Shown here: one piece after another, positions 9,938-22,580 of the stretch
How the letters are laid out: every line of letters begins with the position of its first letter
How positions within the stretch are numbered: the stretch's first letter is position 1
Assembly (NCBI GenBank): GCA_013350335.1
Contig: CM023539.1
Span: forward strand, 23,491,043-23,555,042
Reading direction: 5' to 3'
Source: Chimonanthus salicifolius
Lineage: Eukaryota > Streptophyta > Magnoliopsida > Laurales > Calycanthaceae
Length of the DNA: 64,000 nucleotides
The notes under the pieces: generated by a model
What the model saw: only the letters and a program-made list of their open reading frames with translations
Databases searched by the model: none
What the model was told of the DNA's origin: nothing
Position numbers and translations under genes: made by a program

Positions 9938-11477
9938 TGTAATAGCTGGATTTTCAATTCAATAAATATATTGGCTATTATTTATTTTAATTGTTAAAAA
10001 TTAAGATTCATAGATGGAATGGATGTTTAATGAATAAGAATTGGGGCAGTGGCCCAAGTATGGTCCAATGGACCATGGATAGGATTGTAACACCCCGATT
10101 TCTCAATGATGTGGATAATTATGAAAATGCCCCTGGATTGGTAAATTTAATGGTTGTGATGTTGAATAAGGAAATAGTAGGGCCCATTGCTCAAACTAAG
10201 ATCCTATGAACATATTATAAGGGTCAAATTATAATGGATGGGTAATGTACATCAAATTGGGTCAAAATAGTTAATTGGGTCAAAGATTTCTCAATGAAGG
10301 AAAAATTATGAAAATGCCCCTGAGTTGTTAAATTTATTATTTGGTGATGTCAAATAAGGAAATGATGGGGCCCATTGCTCAAATTAAGGTCATATGAGCA
10401 CACTATAAATATCAAATTTGATTGGTTGGGTAATGAACATCAATTGGGTCGAAAATGGTTAAATGGGTCAAATGGCTCAATTGGACCCAATGGGTCAAAA
10501 TGGATGATTTGACCATTGTGTAAGCTCAAATTAAATGGGGTCAAGCTGAACTGATAGGAAATCAGTTATAGCAAAAATGGGTAGGCTTGATCCACATGTA
10601 AAAACCAATTGCAAATGACCAAAATACCATAATTGGGTCATGGAGTCAAAAACGGGTCAAGGAGCTAAAAGTGGACCCAACGGGTCGAGTTGACTATGGT
10701 TGACCGTGTGGACCCTCAAGGGAGCTAAAACACGAGTTAAACCAGTTGAGTGGGACTGAAGTGAGTTGGAATTAAATCAAGTGGTGAGTTAACTCATGTG
10801 CATTAAATGAAATGCATTAAGTATGGTGAGTTGGACATGTGAGTTGGGTGAGTCAAAATGGAAGTCAATGGGACTGTAAATCAGTGAGTTTAGAGGGAAT
10901 ATGAAGAGATTGGCTCAGCTTTAACCACCAAAACAAGTCCCACACGTTGGGGACTTGTTTGGGGTGATTTCCATGATGAATGGTAAATGAAATACATGGG
11001 AATGAGATAAGATTGCATGGGGCTACCAATGGGTGTGTTGGGAGTGCCAAGGGGTGCTTTGCTTGGCTGCAAGTGACTCCTTGGTTTGTACAAGGTTTGA
11101 TAAGGAGTAAATGGGTGATGTGGGGCTGTTTAAACAAAAGCAGCAAGCACCCTCACTTGGCCGACTTTATCATTGCAAAACCTTGGAATTTCATCTCCTC
11201 TCCCTCTCTCAAGAACACCTCTCTTGGCCGAATTATATCTTGGTGATTTCACCAGTGATTTATGCTTCTAACCAGCTGAGACAAAGGAAGAAAGAAGGAA
11301 GGAAACAAGAGGGAAGAAGGCAAGTATTAAAAGGCAAGACAAGAGTTTGGAATCTGGTAAGTGTTTCATGGACTTTTGGTTAATAAAATGGGTGTGTGTT
11401 GGGCCATGGTGATGGCCGATTACACCAGGGTTTTAACCTTGATTAGTGGAGGACTTAAAATGGTAAAAATAACCATT

Positions 11478-12766
11478 GGGTTTGGCCACCATGGAGGGCC
11501 GAACCCCATGTAAAAGATTGCTTGGTTTTCATGTTTTGAAACATGAAAACCATGGATTTTATGGACTGATTTTTGGGTTTGATTTAAGAACCAAATACAT
11601 GTAATTGAAAGGATTATAAACCTGTATCTAAATGTCAGAAAAGGCTGAAGTTTTTATGGTCTAAATCAGTGGATTAAAAGATGGAAATGGACCATTGGGT
11701 TCGGCCACTTTGCATGGCCGAACCCCATGGAAACAAGTGGTTGGTTTTGATGGTTTTTGGAAGTTAAAACCATATAAGTTGGGACTGATATTAGATGTTG
11801 GTAATAGATTTAAAATGCATGTTTTAAGAAGGTTAAAACATGGATTTAGATGTTTGGTTCAGACCCAAGATGAATGATTAAATGTTTCAAAACCAAAGGG
11901 CATGGTGTTCGGCCAATAAGCATGGCCGAACCCTATGAAATTGGGTTACTGATTGGATGATGTTTAATTAGTAAAACTCGGTAATAATATGTTGTTTATT
12001 ACATGATGATTGGAGGTTTAAAAATAGTAAACATAACCATTGGGTTCGGCCACCATCGATGGCCGAACCCCATGTAAAATATTGTGGGTTTTCACGTTGG
12101 GAAACATGGAAACCATGGACCTTTATGGACTGTTTTTGTATGAAGTTAATTAGATGGTTTCTAAGAGGTTTAAAGGCAGCAATATAATACTGATATTGCA
12201 TGTTTAAATAACACCTAATGCATGTTTGAAGGATCAATTCATGGACATAGGGTTCGGCCAACTTGAATGGCCGAACCCCATGAAAGAGATTGATGATTGT
12301 TATGAATTTAAAGAGTTAGAAACCATGCAATATCATGGGGTTTCTATGGGATTTTAAATAGAATTATGGTTGCTGCTTTTATGGCTAAGATGCATGATAA
12401 ATGATGAAAGATCATTAGGAGAATTGGATTCAAAGAACCATGAGGTTCGGCCATGTGAGTGGCCGAACCCCATGGGTTACTTTATGGTTCTTATTTGGTT
12501 TACATAGGGTTATGCTTACTGATTGGGTTGTATGATTTTGATTCAAGAATCATGTAGGTATCTATGTACTTAATATCAGTAAATAACCAAGTATGTTGAT
12601 GGACTTTATGCTAATTTATAATGAATGGGTTAAATAGCCTAAGTTTATGAGTAGTAGTTGGTAATGGTTCTATGTTGATTTAAAAGGTTTAAAATACCCT
12701 AATGGAGAACCGTGTGGTAATGGATAAAGGAACCATTGGGTTCGGTCAAATGTATGGCCGAACCCC
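11478..12766 (+). repeat. Palindrome array in solo LTR B (7 copies)
   Basis: Copies of GGTTCGGCCA...TGGCCGAACCCC lie near 11478, 11698, 11909, 12042, 12250, 12444 and 12738. Arms are mostly 9-11 bp, with single substitutions in some copies. The short loops differ more than the arms. Confidence 0.9.
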
Positions 12767-13689
12767 ATGGAGTAAGTTTGGTGGATTAAAGACTGGACAG
12801 ACCAATGGCATGTTTGTAAATAAGGGTCACAACCATGAGTTGGTATTTGTGGACTTAGACTCAAAAATGGGAATCAAATAAAGTAAGGGATTAAAGTTGG
12901 TCCATGATTTATCTGAATAAGGTGACGGATCTCTGTGACGGTATACGACTGCGAGCGGTGACCAGATAAAGCCTAAGAAAGAACGGACGCTGAAGTAATT
13001 CTTCAGTAGGTTTCCTACCTACTTGTAACCACAGTTTTACCCCAGTTTTCTTATGAGACTCTTGTTTTATTATATGTGTTTCAAATGATATATTATGCAT
13101 TAACAAATGGCATACAGGCATTGGCATCTCATGCATAGACATGGGATTATGGATGAGGTTCTACAGTGTTTCAAGTTATGAGTTACGTCCTCTTTCGGCG
13201 GTGCAAGTCACGCTAGGAGGAGTAACATGATGGTGGCTATGAATATACATGATGGGGGAAGCTCATTGCATGTGCATACTTCATAGCATTGTTTTACCTG
13301 TTTTTACTAATCATGTACTATGATATATATGCATGTTTTATATGCTAATCATGTGGTAGCCCTGATTCGGGAACCTACTGGGCGCGTTGATCTAACACCC
13401 TAATTCTATCCTCAGAGGAGAATGCAGGTACAAGTAAAGGAAAAGGAAAAGTCGATAACCGGGCGGGGAGCCAAGCCTAAGCGCTTGAATGTTGAACTGG
13501 ACTTCTTTATTACTGTCATTTGAATTATAGTTTGTGGACATGTAATAAGTTATTACTTTGCTATGGTTTGATTAGGTTAATAACCTTTGGATCATTGATT
13601 TTTCTTAATTAATGGTTGAGACTGTTACTCGCTATCTAGTCTTTCTATTCCGCAATTAATCTAGGTTATTCCGTATGTTGATGTTAGTT

Positions 13690-13774
13690 CCATGTGTGAT
13701 TCATAATCATGGTCTATTCCATGTACACATGGGTAGCCAGTTAAGGTTCAGACTTGGGTAGTCTGAACTTAACT
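13690..13774 (+). other. Three-hairpin cassette in solo LTR B
   Basis: Outer arms CCATGTGT (13690) and ACACATGGG (13725); inner CATGG/CCATG (13708-13723); third stem AGTTAAGGTTCAGACT (13739) with AGTCTGAACTTAACT (13760), which pairs along 15 bp with one bulged G. Confidence 0.75.
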
Positions 13775-15244
13775 CGCGTCGTAACGCCGCCCGCTCTCTT
13801 TCGATATTTTATTATTATTTTAAAAAAATTTAGACTCTGGAATTCTCGGAGAGGGCGGGGCATTACAAGGATTAATTCTATTTAATTGGGTCAAGGTGGT
13901 CAATTGGGTCAAATGCCCAATTGGGACCCAATGGGTCAAGATGGGTTGATGATTAGGGTAAATGGGTAAGGAATGAATTTAATCGGGTCATGGACCCAAT
14001 TATGATCAAAGGCATGGGGTCCACCTCATCAAGTGAGGTGGCAAGTGTATGAGGAATTATCCAAGTGGCATAGCCAAGTGGGACTCAACTCCACCTCATC
14101 AAGTGAGGTAGCGTGTGGACTAAGGCACATGTGGGGCCGGCCACCATGGTTGACTTGGTCAAGCATGGGTGAGTTCATGGGTGAATTAAAGGGGATCGAT
14201 TGAAGTGAGTTGAATTAAATTATTTAACTAAATCACCTAAGTTAGATGGAAATAAATTCAAATGCTTGAGTTAGGAATTGAGTTTCATTTAAATGGAGTG
14301 AGTCAAATGGGGGTGAGTCACATGGGAGATGAAAAGATGGAGTGAGTCAAAGGGGAGGTGGAGGGTTTCCATATCATGGAAACCACTAGCCACAAAACCA
14401 TTGGAGAGGGTGGTGTGTGCCATGTGTGAGGCATGCATCCACTTGGTGAGTCAAAGGGGAGGTGGAGGTTCCATCTCATGGAAACCACCAGCCACAAAAC
14501 CGTTGGAGATGGTGGTGTGTGCCATGTGGAGGGCATGCACCCTCTTGGCTAGTCAAAGGACTCATGGGGAAGACTCCACATTGATGAGGGTGGTTGGAGG
14601 TGGAGTTTTACCCGAGGAAACCCTACACAAGATGGAAAGGGTTAGCTCTTCATCTCATTCACTCTTTCCCTCTCTCAAGCTTGGCTGACCCTTTCATTAA
14701 GCAAGAAAAGACTTGGAGTTTTCTATCTCAACTTCTCTCCCTCTCACCAAAAGCCCTAAGGGCTGACCTCTCTCCAAGACAAGAAATAACTTAGAGTTTT
14801 CATCTCACTCCTCCTCTCCTTCTCTCAAACCTACACTCTTTGGCCGAACCCTCTCTTGGGGTTTTCATCAAAAACCCTCTCCCTCTCAAGCAACACACTT
14901 TGGCCAGAGATCAAGGAGGAAGAAAAAAAAGACTAAGGAAGGAGAAAAGCGGAGGAGCAAGGAGGAACGAAAGAAAACGGAGGAGTCGCGGAATCGGTAA
15001 GTATTACTTGACAAGATTTATAAATTAAAAGGAGGTTAAGGGAACCATGGTTTTGGCTATAACCATGGGGTTCAATTTCGGATTGGAAAGTTGGCCAAAA
15101 ATATTATGGGCCATGGCTTTAAAATCCATCCAAGGAATAAGATGGAAAAATGGACAAAACCCTAATGGGTAAGACAAGATATATAAAGATCATTAAGGAC
15201 AATATGTATATATGGCTTAAGCATGAAAAATTATCAAAGATCAT

Positions 15245-16131
15245 GGTTTGGGCCTTGCATGGCTAAACCCTAGATTTTTATATATATGGATCATGGAGGA
15301 CACGAAAGGATTTGGATGAGGTTCGGACATGATGTATGGCCGAACCCCATCAAATGATCTAACCATGGGTATATGATTTTTAAGAAGAAAATGATGAACC
15401 ATAGAGTTCGGCCATGTTGTATGACCAAACCCCATGGAAGTAGGTTATTGATTTCAATGGGTATTAAAGGATGAAAAAGATGGATGTATGTTAGTGATTT
15501 TAAAGGGTTTTAAAGGATGAAAATGATGGAGGAATGTTGGTGATTTTAATGGGTTTTAAACGTGGTAGATGATGATTTAAAATGATGGACCTAAGTGTAT
15601 GATTAAACCCCCATGGGGGACTTTGTTTATGGACCTAATGTTTGTAAATGATTTAAAGGAGAGGACGAAAATGAGACATCATGGGTTCGGCCATGTTGTA
15701 TAGCCGAACCCCATGAACCATTTTGATGGATCATTTGGTAGATCCATGCATGTTTAAAAGATGGAATGATCAAGCTAGGAAATGGAGGGATTTATTATGG
15801 ATCTATGTTATGTTAATGAATCATTATGGACCTAAGTTATGTGTAAATAAGTTGTTAAGTGTTTAGCTATGGAAAGAGTGATAACTAAGATGGGAATATG
15901 GTGAAAATAAAGGACCATGGGTTCGATCATGTTGTATGGCCGAACCCCATGGAAAATGTCTTATGGACCTAGGTGGTTTTTATTAATGTAAAATGATTAA
16001 CTTATGTGATTGGATCAATGACTCAAAAGATGGAATAATCTTGGACCCACATTGATTAAAATGATCAAGGACTAAAAAGAGGGGCCCAAAACCAAGAGAG
16101 TGAGGTTCGGCCATGTTGTATGACCGAACCC
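15245..16131 (+). repeat. Palindrome array in solo LTR A (5 clear, 1 weak copy)
   Basis: Clear copies lie near 15320, 15405, 15685, 15923 and 16104, mostly with loop GTTGT, and a weaker one near 15245 (GGTTTGGGCC...GGCTAAACC). Several have one arm altered at the CpG. Confidence 0.85.
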
Positions 16132-16583
16132 CACTAAGGCATTTTTGTGGTCTTAAAATATGGTTCAGCCCCAATGTAGGCTGGAAACCTCTTAGGGGAC
16201 TTAACCGGATAAAAGACTATGATGGTAAATGGATATGAATCTAGGATGATGTAGGGGTTGATGGAATTAAATGGATCACCAAATTGATGTATGTATATGT
16301 GTTAAATGTAATAAGGTAACGGGATTTCACAAACGGTGTACGATCGGCTTGACGCGATCGGTGATTGGTTTTTGGACGGAAACACAAGGACCCGATATTT
16401 AGACGTTGGTAGGATTCCTACCTTATTGAAAACCATGGAATAAGTATATGTGATGTTTTTACTTCTATGTTAATTTTGGTATCAAAGTACTATGTTTCAA
16501 CTATGGGATTTTAATGCTATGATGTTTATTATTACATAGCATGTTTGCACTTGCATCTTATGCATGGTATGGGAGGGATCAAA

Positions 16584-16796
16584 TGAGGGGAGTTCACGCT
16601 CCATTCGGATTTCCGATAAACAATCGTGGGGAGGAATCCACACTGATTCCAATGGATGTATGACTGAATTGTAACCGGAGTCCACGCTCCGTTCGGGGCG
16701 ACCGATAAGGCATTCATGGGGAGAGATATACTGTGTTTGAAATGTAACCGGAGTCCGCGCTCTGTTCGGTGGAACCGATAAGGCATTCGCGGGGAG
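16584..16796 (+). repeat. Tandem repeat of about 73 bp in solo LTR A
   Basis: GTAACCGGAGTCCACGCTCC at 16671 recurs with changes at 16744, each followed by CCGATAAGGCATTC and GGGGAG. A more diverged unit (GTTCACGCTCCATTCGG) begins near 16584. It sits at the same place as the 77-bp tandem at 6894-7047 of the other LTR, with related wording. Confidence 0.75.
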
Positions 16797-17312
16797 TCAT
16801 AACAATACCTTGATGTGGATTATCCATCAAAAGGAATACTATGTGATTGTGATATGGATGATGGATGGGACTCATGGCATATGACATCCGTGGCATGGTA
16901 TTGACTTGCATGGTTTTGATATTATTTATATCTATGTGTTTTTGTTATACTAATCCATGTGCTGACCCTACTCGGAGTACCTACTGGGCGCGTTATCTAA
17001 CACCCTACTTCTACCTTAGATGATGACACAAGAAATGGACGGAACGAAGGACGCGATCGGAGCCAAACCTAGGAGCTTAGATGAGCTAGATCTATTTTAG
17101 TTAAGTTTATTTATGGAAAATGTAATTTGAGTAATTAGCTTGTTGGGACTGTAATAACTTAGACTATGTGCTATGGTTTGGATTTTAATTTTGGACATTT
17201 TAACTTAAGATAATTATTATTAAGTGATGGACTTCCTTACTAATTAAAATTGGATAGGATAGAACTCTATTATAATTCCACATTATTTTTAATTCCGCAT
17301 GTTTAGCCTTTG

Positions 17313-17399
17313 TACGTGTGAACCGTTTTTGTGGACTTAGTCCACGCACACGTATGGTTGGCCAGTTAAGGGCCGGGCTTTAGAAGCTCGGACTTAGCT
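17313..17399 (+). other. Three-hairpin cassette in solo LTR A
   Basis: Outer arms TACGTGTG (17313) and CACACGTA (17347); inner palindrome GTGGACTTAGTCCAC (17331-17345); third stem AGTTAAGGGCCGGGCT (17364) with AGCTCGGACTTAGCT (17385), which needs G-T pairs or bulges. Confidence 0.7.
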
Positions 17400-17493
17400 C
17401 GCTTCGTGACATCCCACTCTCTCTCACTCTTTTATCAAAAAAAAAAAAAATAGACTTTGATTTTCGGCCAGTGAAAAAGGGCGGGGCATTAGA

Positions 17494-18594
17494 AGACTTG
17501 AAGATTTTCATCTTCTTCACTTTCATCCACTGTTTCAATTAAGAGATTTTCTTGATCACATATGATCGAGGCTTCGATATGTCAACTTTTCGTTGAGTCT
17601 CATCATCTAAATCGCTCTCTGATTCAGAAGTTTCCACATGGTTCACGCCCACGTTCATAGCTTTCTTTATTTTATCTGAGGGACATTCATTCATGAAGTG
17701 TCTTCTTCCCCCACAATTGGAGCAGGTCGGCTCTTTAACCACCTCTCTCTCCTTTCCTTTTCCTCTGTTTTCTTCTTGCCTTTTTGGGTAATTTTTCTCA
17801 TTCCACCCTTACCCATTCTTCTTAAGTTATTTCTTTTTACAAATTTTTTGTAAAATTTCTTGGCAAACATTGTCATTTCGTCACTTGAAAGTTCATTATC
17901 TGATGAATTTTCTTTAATCTTTTCTGTTTTAAGGACGATTTTAAGGCAATAGATTTATCCTTTGGTTGTTCAAAATGTAGTTCATAGATTTATAATGAGC
18001 CAACTAAATCATCTATATCCATTAAAGAGATCTCTTTTTTCCTCCATAGTCACAACCTTGGGTTTGAATCTTTCAGCAAGATATCCGGACAATTTTGGTA
18101 CATACCTTAAAGCGTACATCTAATTTACAATGTTGCTTATCTTGGAATAGAAATCCATGAAGACTCCCTTCTCCCTCATCTTAAGAGTATTAAACTGATT
18201 CTGAAGGATCTGAAGTTTAGACCTCTTGACTATTGAGGTGCCTTCATGGGTTCTCTCAAGAACTTCCATGCTTCCTTAGCAGTTTTACAGGTCATGATCC
18301 GCCTGTATTCAGTATCAGAAACTGCACAATTAAGGGCATTCATGACTTTTTCCATCAGCCGTCTGAGCAGCTTTCACAGTGAGGCTCCAAGAGGAAAAAG
18401 GTTTGGATGTCAACAACACTGTTGTCGCGGAATGTTACCATTTTCTCTTCCATCGGTTCCTGCCACGCATTCTTTACAATATCCCACACTAATGAGTCTA
18501 TGGAAACAAAAAAACTTCTCATTTTAGCCTTCCATGAGGCATAGTTTGTTCCATCGAAGTATGACTGTTTGGATATTGCATGACTGTCTCCCAT
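17494..18594 (-). pseudogene. SIRE-like gag, N-terminal half (UBN2-type with CCHC knuckle)
   Basis: The start M-G-D-S-H-A-I-S-K-Q-S-Y-F-D-G-T-N-Y-A-S with the following W-K-A-K-M is the DUF4219/UBN2 opening of copia gag proteins. After a frameshift near 18360 the text E-A-W-K-F-L-E-R-T-H-E-G-T-S and V-K-R-S-K-L-Q continues the UBN2 domain, with further stops near 18120 and 17950. A complete CCHC knuckle (C-S-N-C-G-G-R-R-H-F-M-N-E-C) is coded near 17680-17722. The start codon is chosen from this family pattern and lies about 50 bp inside the primer site. The gene is cut at 17494 by solo LTR A. Confidence 0.8.
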
Positions 18595-18642
18595 AGGTGT
18601 TCTAACTTGGATATACTCGGATGGTTAAATCCTTCTAATGAG

Positions 18643-18662
18643 CACTAAGCTTAGATATCAAT
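18643..18662 (-). other. Primer binding site of the SIRE-like relic
   Basis: On the minus strand TGATATCTAAGCTTAG follows the LTR end. It is a degraded form of the methionine-tRNA-complementary TGGTATCAGAGC usual in copia elements. Confidence 0.6.
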
Positions 18663-20360
18663 TGAAAGTTCCTTTGGGAGCTAGAACAACACGATTGACT
18701 CTAGAGTAGGGAGTGAATAGGTCAATCTAATATCGTTGGTCCTTTTTAAAATTATCTTGATTGATTAATTAAGTGTAGTGGATATACCAATCAAGTAAGT
18801 GTATGTTAGCAAATATGATTAAACAATCAATACAAGAACATAACTCTAACACCACAAACAAAAGGACACAAGATATCAAGTAGTTCGGTTCGCCAACGTA
18901 CATTCACTGTTAGGACTCGTTCAACCTTAAGCTATCCCTAAATTCATTATGTGGGGATTACACCCTTCACAATTAGAGTAGTAATTCCATCTCACTCAAT
19001 TGCGTGGGAATTCCACACACCACTTATGCCAGAGACAACGCTCTAGAGTTTTTTATAGTGTTTCCGGAGCAAATCCCCCTTAATCCATTTTCATGTCAAA
19101 GGTTTTAAAATAAAATAAAACTAAGAAGCACTTGTCTTGAAGCTTTCTCGCTGATGTGTGCTTCTTGAAGATTCCACCCACTGACTGTCGACGCTCCTCC
19201 TTATAGCCGTCGTATAGCAATCACTAACTCAGGGTGACAAGGAAACTTGACTAATGCCAAAGCTTTCCTAGATTAGTTCTTTTCTTCCTCTTTAACCTCA
19301 CTGACAAACTCAATCAATAAATTGGTTGATAAAGGCTTTTCTTTCCTCCTCTCTTTCTCACTTTCAAACACAATTAATAGATTGGTTGTTTATGATTCTA
19401 TTCACAAGAGTGTTGATCATATCTTAGAGTGTATAACTCTTTTCAACTCAATGAAGATAGTAAAATGATCACCCAACACTCATATTTATAGAGGAGTCTT
19501 AACGGTCTTTCTGCACTGTCCATGATCGATAAGTCGGTGTTTATATTTATTACTGTTCAACCACCCCACCGTTGCTCAATAAATGCACTCCGAACAACAT
19601 AATTACTTCCCGGTCGACATGTCGGTGTCGCCGATAGGTCGATAGTTATGGTACCAATAGGTCGGTCCATACTGAGAGGCTCGGTCTGGGGCAAAGACAT
19701 GCTGACAGTAGTTTCTAGTTTAGAAACAAGTTACCCAGAACGACCTGTCGCCCTTTACCAATGGATCAGGTCCTGTTACTCTGATCGGTTTTTAAATACC
19801 CAGATGTCTGTTTTATCGAGATCCCTCATGACTTCAGAGTCCAGAACTCACAAGTTGTATACCGATGAGTCGCCAACCACGAGGGGTCGTTTAAGTTCAT
19901 CACCGAGAGGTCAGTGCATACGAGACTCTCGGTCAGAGGCATACCAAGAATGACAGTTCTTTGATAGATAATCCTCTATCAATCTGGCCGACCAGTCCTT
20001 TACTACAATGGGTTGATCCTGTATCCACTGAGGGGTCGGTGAGAACAACTGGTCAAGCTGACAGTGAATATAATTCATATTTCCAAGTTCATTGTCCAGC
20101 ATCCTCTCTTAGGCTTCTTTATGGATTTACCATTTGTTCAACTAAGCCTAAAGAAAGTCCTCTCTAAGGTGTGGGTACCACCTAAGGTCATCTATGGTCA
20201 ATTACTTGTGTTTGTGATGGCTATACGGATGAGCTTTGAACTTGGTGGAGCATGATCTTCGCTCTTGATCATCTTCAATCTTCAAGCTTCTTAGCAAGTG
20301 CTTCTTCCCGAGCCTATGGAATTGACAAATAGGGACTCGGCCAAGCCAGGGGCACTAACA
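18663..20360 (-). repeat. LTR of the SIRE-like relic (5' LTR on the minus strand)
   Basis: On the minus strand it begins TGTTAGTGCCCCTGGC and ends AACTTTCA, next to the primer site. The solo LTR at 35671-36940 has the same start and end, and the LTR at 22581-24130 shares the GGTTCGGTTC...CATTCACTGT block seen here near 18885. It contains several GTCGGT/ACCGAC and GACATGTCGGT motifs near 19610-19680 and 19900. No protein gene. Confidence 0.8.
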
Positions 20361-22580
20361 CATTGTATATTGCTTCTTCACTGGGCATGGAGCTCATTCC
20401 CTTACATTATAGGAAATTCTTTAGAGATAGAGATCGGTGAGGCTTAACCGTAGTATTTAAATTTCGTTCAGAGCATTTAGACTGGATATTAGTTATTATA
20501 TTCCTTAAGATTTCTAGACTATATATGTGAGGCTTCTTTGTAAGGAATAATAAGTGTCAATTTGATTTAGTCGGATATTTTTATATTTATAGTGGGTTGT
20601 GCTTCTGTTTCCAACTTTATGTTGGGGAAGCTTTTGAATTTTATTTGGATCTTAGTTTTAGTTGTCTAAATGTGAGATTTAGACCTCCTATTTGTTATAT
20701 AGATTATTGTTGATTTAGTTGGCTTGATTCTATACCTAGATAAGGATTAATCTTACATGTGAATGATATATTTTGGCATGACAATTTTATTGAGATAGTC
20801 TACACTCTAAGTATATTGGAATTATTATTTGATTTAAAAAAAAATGAGTCATGGATTTCGTTATTCCCATTATTGGATTGTGTTCAATTTGTGTAAGGCT
20901 CTGTATGGTGCTATTGGAAGGATGAGTCCTTACACTTTTAGTATAAAACAAAAAAATATTAATTTCTAACAACAGCCTAATATTGTAAAAAAAGTGTTCT
21001 ACTTTTGTGCTACAAGCACATTTGGTAAATGATTAATGGTTATGTGAATCCCATGTTAAACATGTACATGTAGGTCCATTCTATGGCATAAAAGACTAAC
21101 AAGTATTAGTGTTTCATTTTTCATATAACTGAGATCATTTAAGTTTTTTAATAATCACAAGATGTAAGCTTTGGTTTTATTTTTGAAAGAAACAATTAGA
21201 ATACTTTGATTTAAAATTATAATAATTAATTTTTAAAGCTTATGGATGGATTTTTATTATTTTTTATAAAAAAACATCTTGAATAATCTATATAGACTCA
21301 TTAATCTAGTGAACTTAGAGTTTTATTCACCATGTATCTATTAGTTAATCATTTAATCTTATTTATACTATAATATTCATGGCACGTGTTTGACTGGGTT
21401 TGACCACGGTTGAACTTCGTTAAATCTTATTTAACCTGACCTGAGACAGTTCTGATTTTAGCAATCCAGTTTTTGGCTTTTATCAGCTGAATTTTTCTTA
21501 GTCATTGTTCATCTTTGGATGTTACCGTAATGATCGTTAGTTGGATTTTTTAACCTTGACCGTGTTTATACAGAATTGGGGATCTATTTCTCAAAAACAT
21601 AGAGTTGGAGATCGGGGTAAAGCACACACCAATCTATCAATCACGAGAATATATCTCAATCGGAATTGGATTTTAGCAATCACAAAATGAACTTTGTCTA
21701 TCTGGGGTCAACAGAGAGAATGGAGTGGGGAGGACAACCAATTTCAACTATCTCTCCTTTCAATAGGCTATCAGTTTTCTTCTAGCTGAGATGGGATGTC
21801 TAATCCACTAGTATGCCTGGCTTCATCCCTTCATGCAGTTTCTCCTCTAGTCCGAACCACCTATATTAGGGATTTGCAGCTGGGTTTGGTATCTCGATCC
21901 TTGCACATAGTCCGGACACCTTTAGTCTCAGTAGATTCTTATGTTCAAGCTCGGGCGCATATAACATATTAGCAGTAGCAGTTCAAGATCATTATCGGGA
22001 TTCATCTACATATCCATATCGGGATCAATCAAGAAGGAGTCGGAGCACCTACACCTACTGGCTCCATTGCTCGATGTCCTTCCAGAGAGGGGATGAGGTC
22101 GGCGCTATCTTTCTTTCCTCTCAATGATCTACTATATATTATCTAGTCAACCTTGATATCCCATCAAAGGAAGTGGCTAACAAAAGGTACAGAGGAACAC
22201 GGGGAGGAAAAATGGGATGAATGCTTCTCTTTTGATACCGGTGCTAGCATCTCAATCTATAGATCCGTAGAGAAGTTAACTGGCAGTCGATACTAAGCCA
22301 TTTTCGAAAGGAAAGTGGCCAGGTAAGTCCAAATCATAAGCACGACTCGAATATTGAGGCCAACTATTTGAACATTAGAAAACCCTTTATTGTTAGAAGG
22401 AGAAAGAATGTAAAGGGAAAAACACATTCATCGTTCTTAGCCTCTCAGTGTTGGCTGAATCTATCTATTCACATTTCAATCTACCAAATAAGTGTGGTTT
22501 GTCTCAATTCTCAAAGACCCAAAGCATTGAGGGTTCTTTACAATGTACATGTAAAAATTGAAATTCCGTTATTAGAAGTA
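20361..22580. other. Spacer without recognised gene
   Basis: Mostly AT-rich with no open frame I can assign. A subsegment near 21590-22340 is visibly richer in G and C than its surroundings and has short frames with no family I recognise. It could be an organelle-derived insertion or an old transposon remnant; neither is shown by sequence alone. Confidence 0.5.

Larger units (their letters stand above)
10086..13867 (+). mobile_element. Solo LTR B of the long Ty3 family, nested in solo LTR A
   Basis: It starts TGTAACACCCCGATTTC and ends GGCGGGGCATTACA, 3782 bp. AGGAT flanks it on both sides (10081-10085 and 13868-13872). The insertion lies about 148 bp into solo LTR A. The early part is rich in GGGTCAAnnGGG-type phrases (AATTGGGTCAAA, CCCAATGGGTCA). 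The rest carries the palindrome array and the conserved CCTACTGGGCGCGTTGATCT block near 13375. No protein gene is present. Confidence 0.92.
9938..17493 (+). mobile_element. Solo LTR A of the long Ty3 family (interrupted by solo LTR B)
   Basis: It starts TGTAATAGCTGGATTTTC and ends GCGGGGCATTAGA (the last bases mutated from the family's TTACA). AGACT occurs on both sides (9933-9937 and 17494-17498), a clean 5-bp target duplication. With the nested LTR B and one copy of its target removed, about 3769 bp remain, nearly the length of LTR B. There is no internal coding region, as expected after recombination between the two LTRs of a full element. The host sequence is the SIRE-like gag. Confidence 0.9.
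7755..20360 (-). mobile_element. SIRE-like Ty1/copia relic, minus strand, interrupted by nested solo LTRs
   Basis: On the minus strand the order is LTR (20360-18663), a methionine-tRNA-like primer site, gag N-terminus and zinc knuckle (18594-17494), the insertion 17493-9938, gag C-terminus with coiled coil and second knuckle-like motif (9937-9172), a non-coding spacer, and an extra ORF (8369-7801). The gag layout is that of SIRE/Maximus-type elements. No protease, integrase or reverse transcriptase is readable between gag and the extra ORF. The left LTR is absent: the relic ends at the Ty3 LTR at 7754, and the rest may lie beyond that element. Confidence 0.7.
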
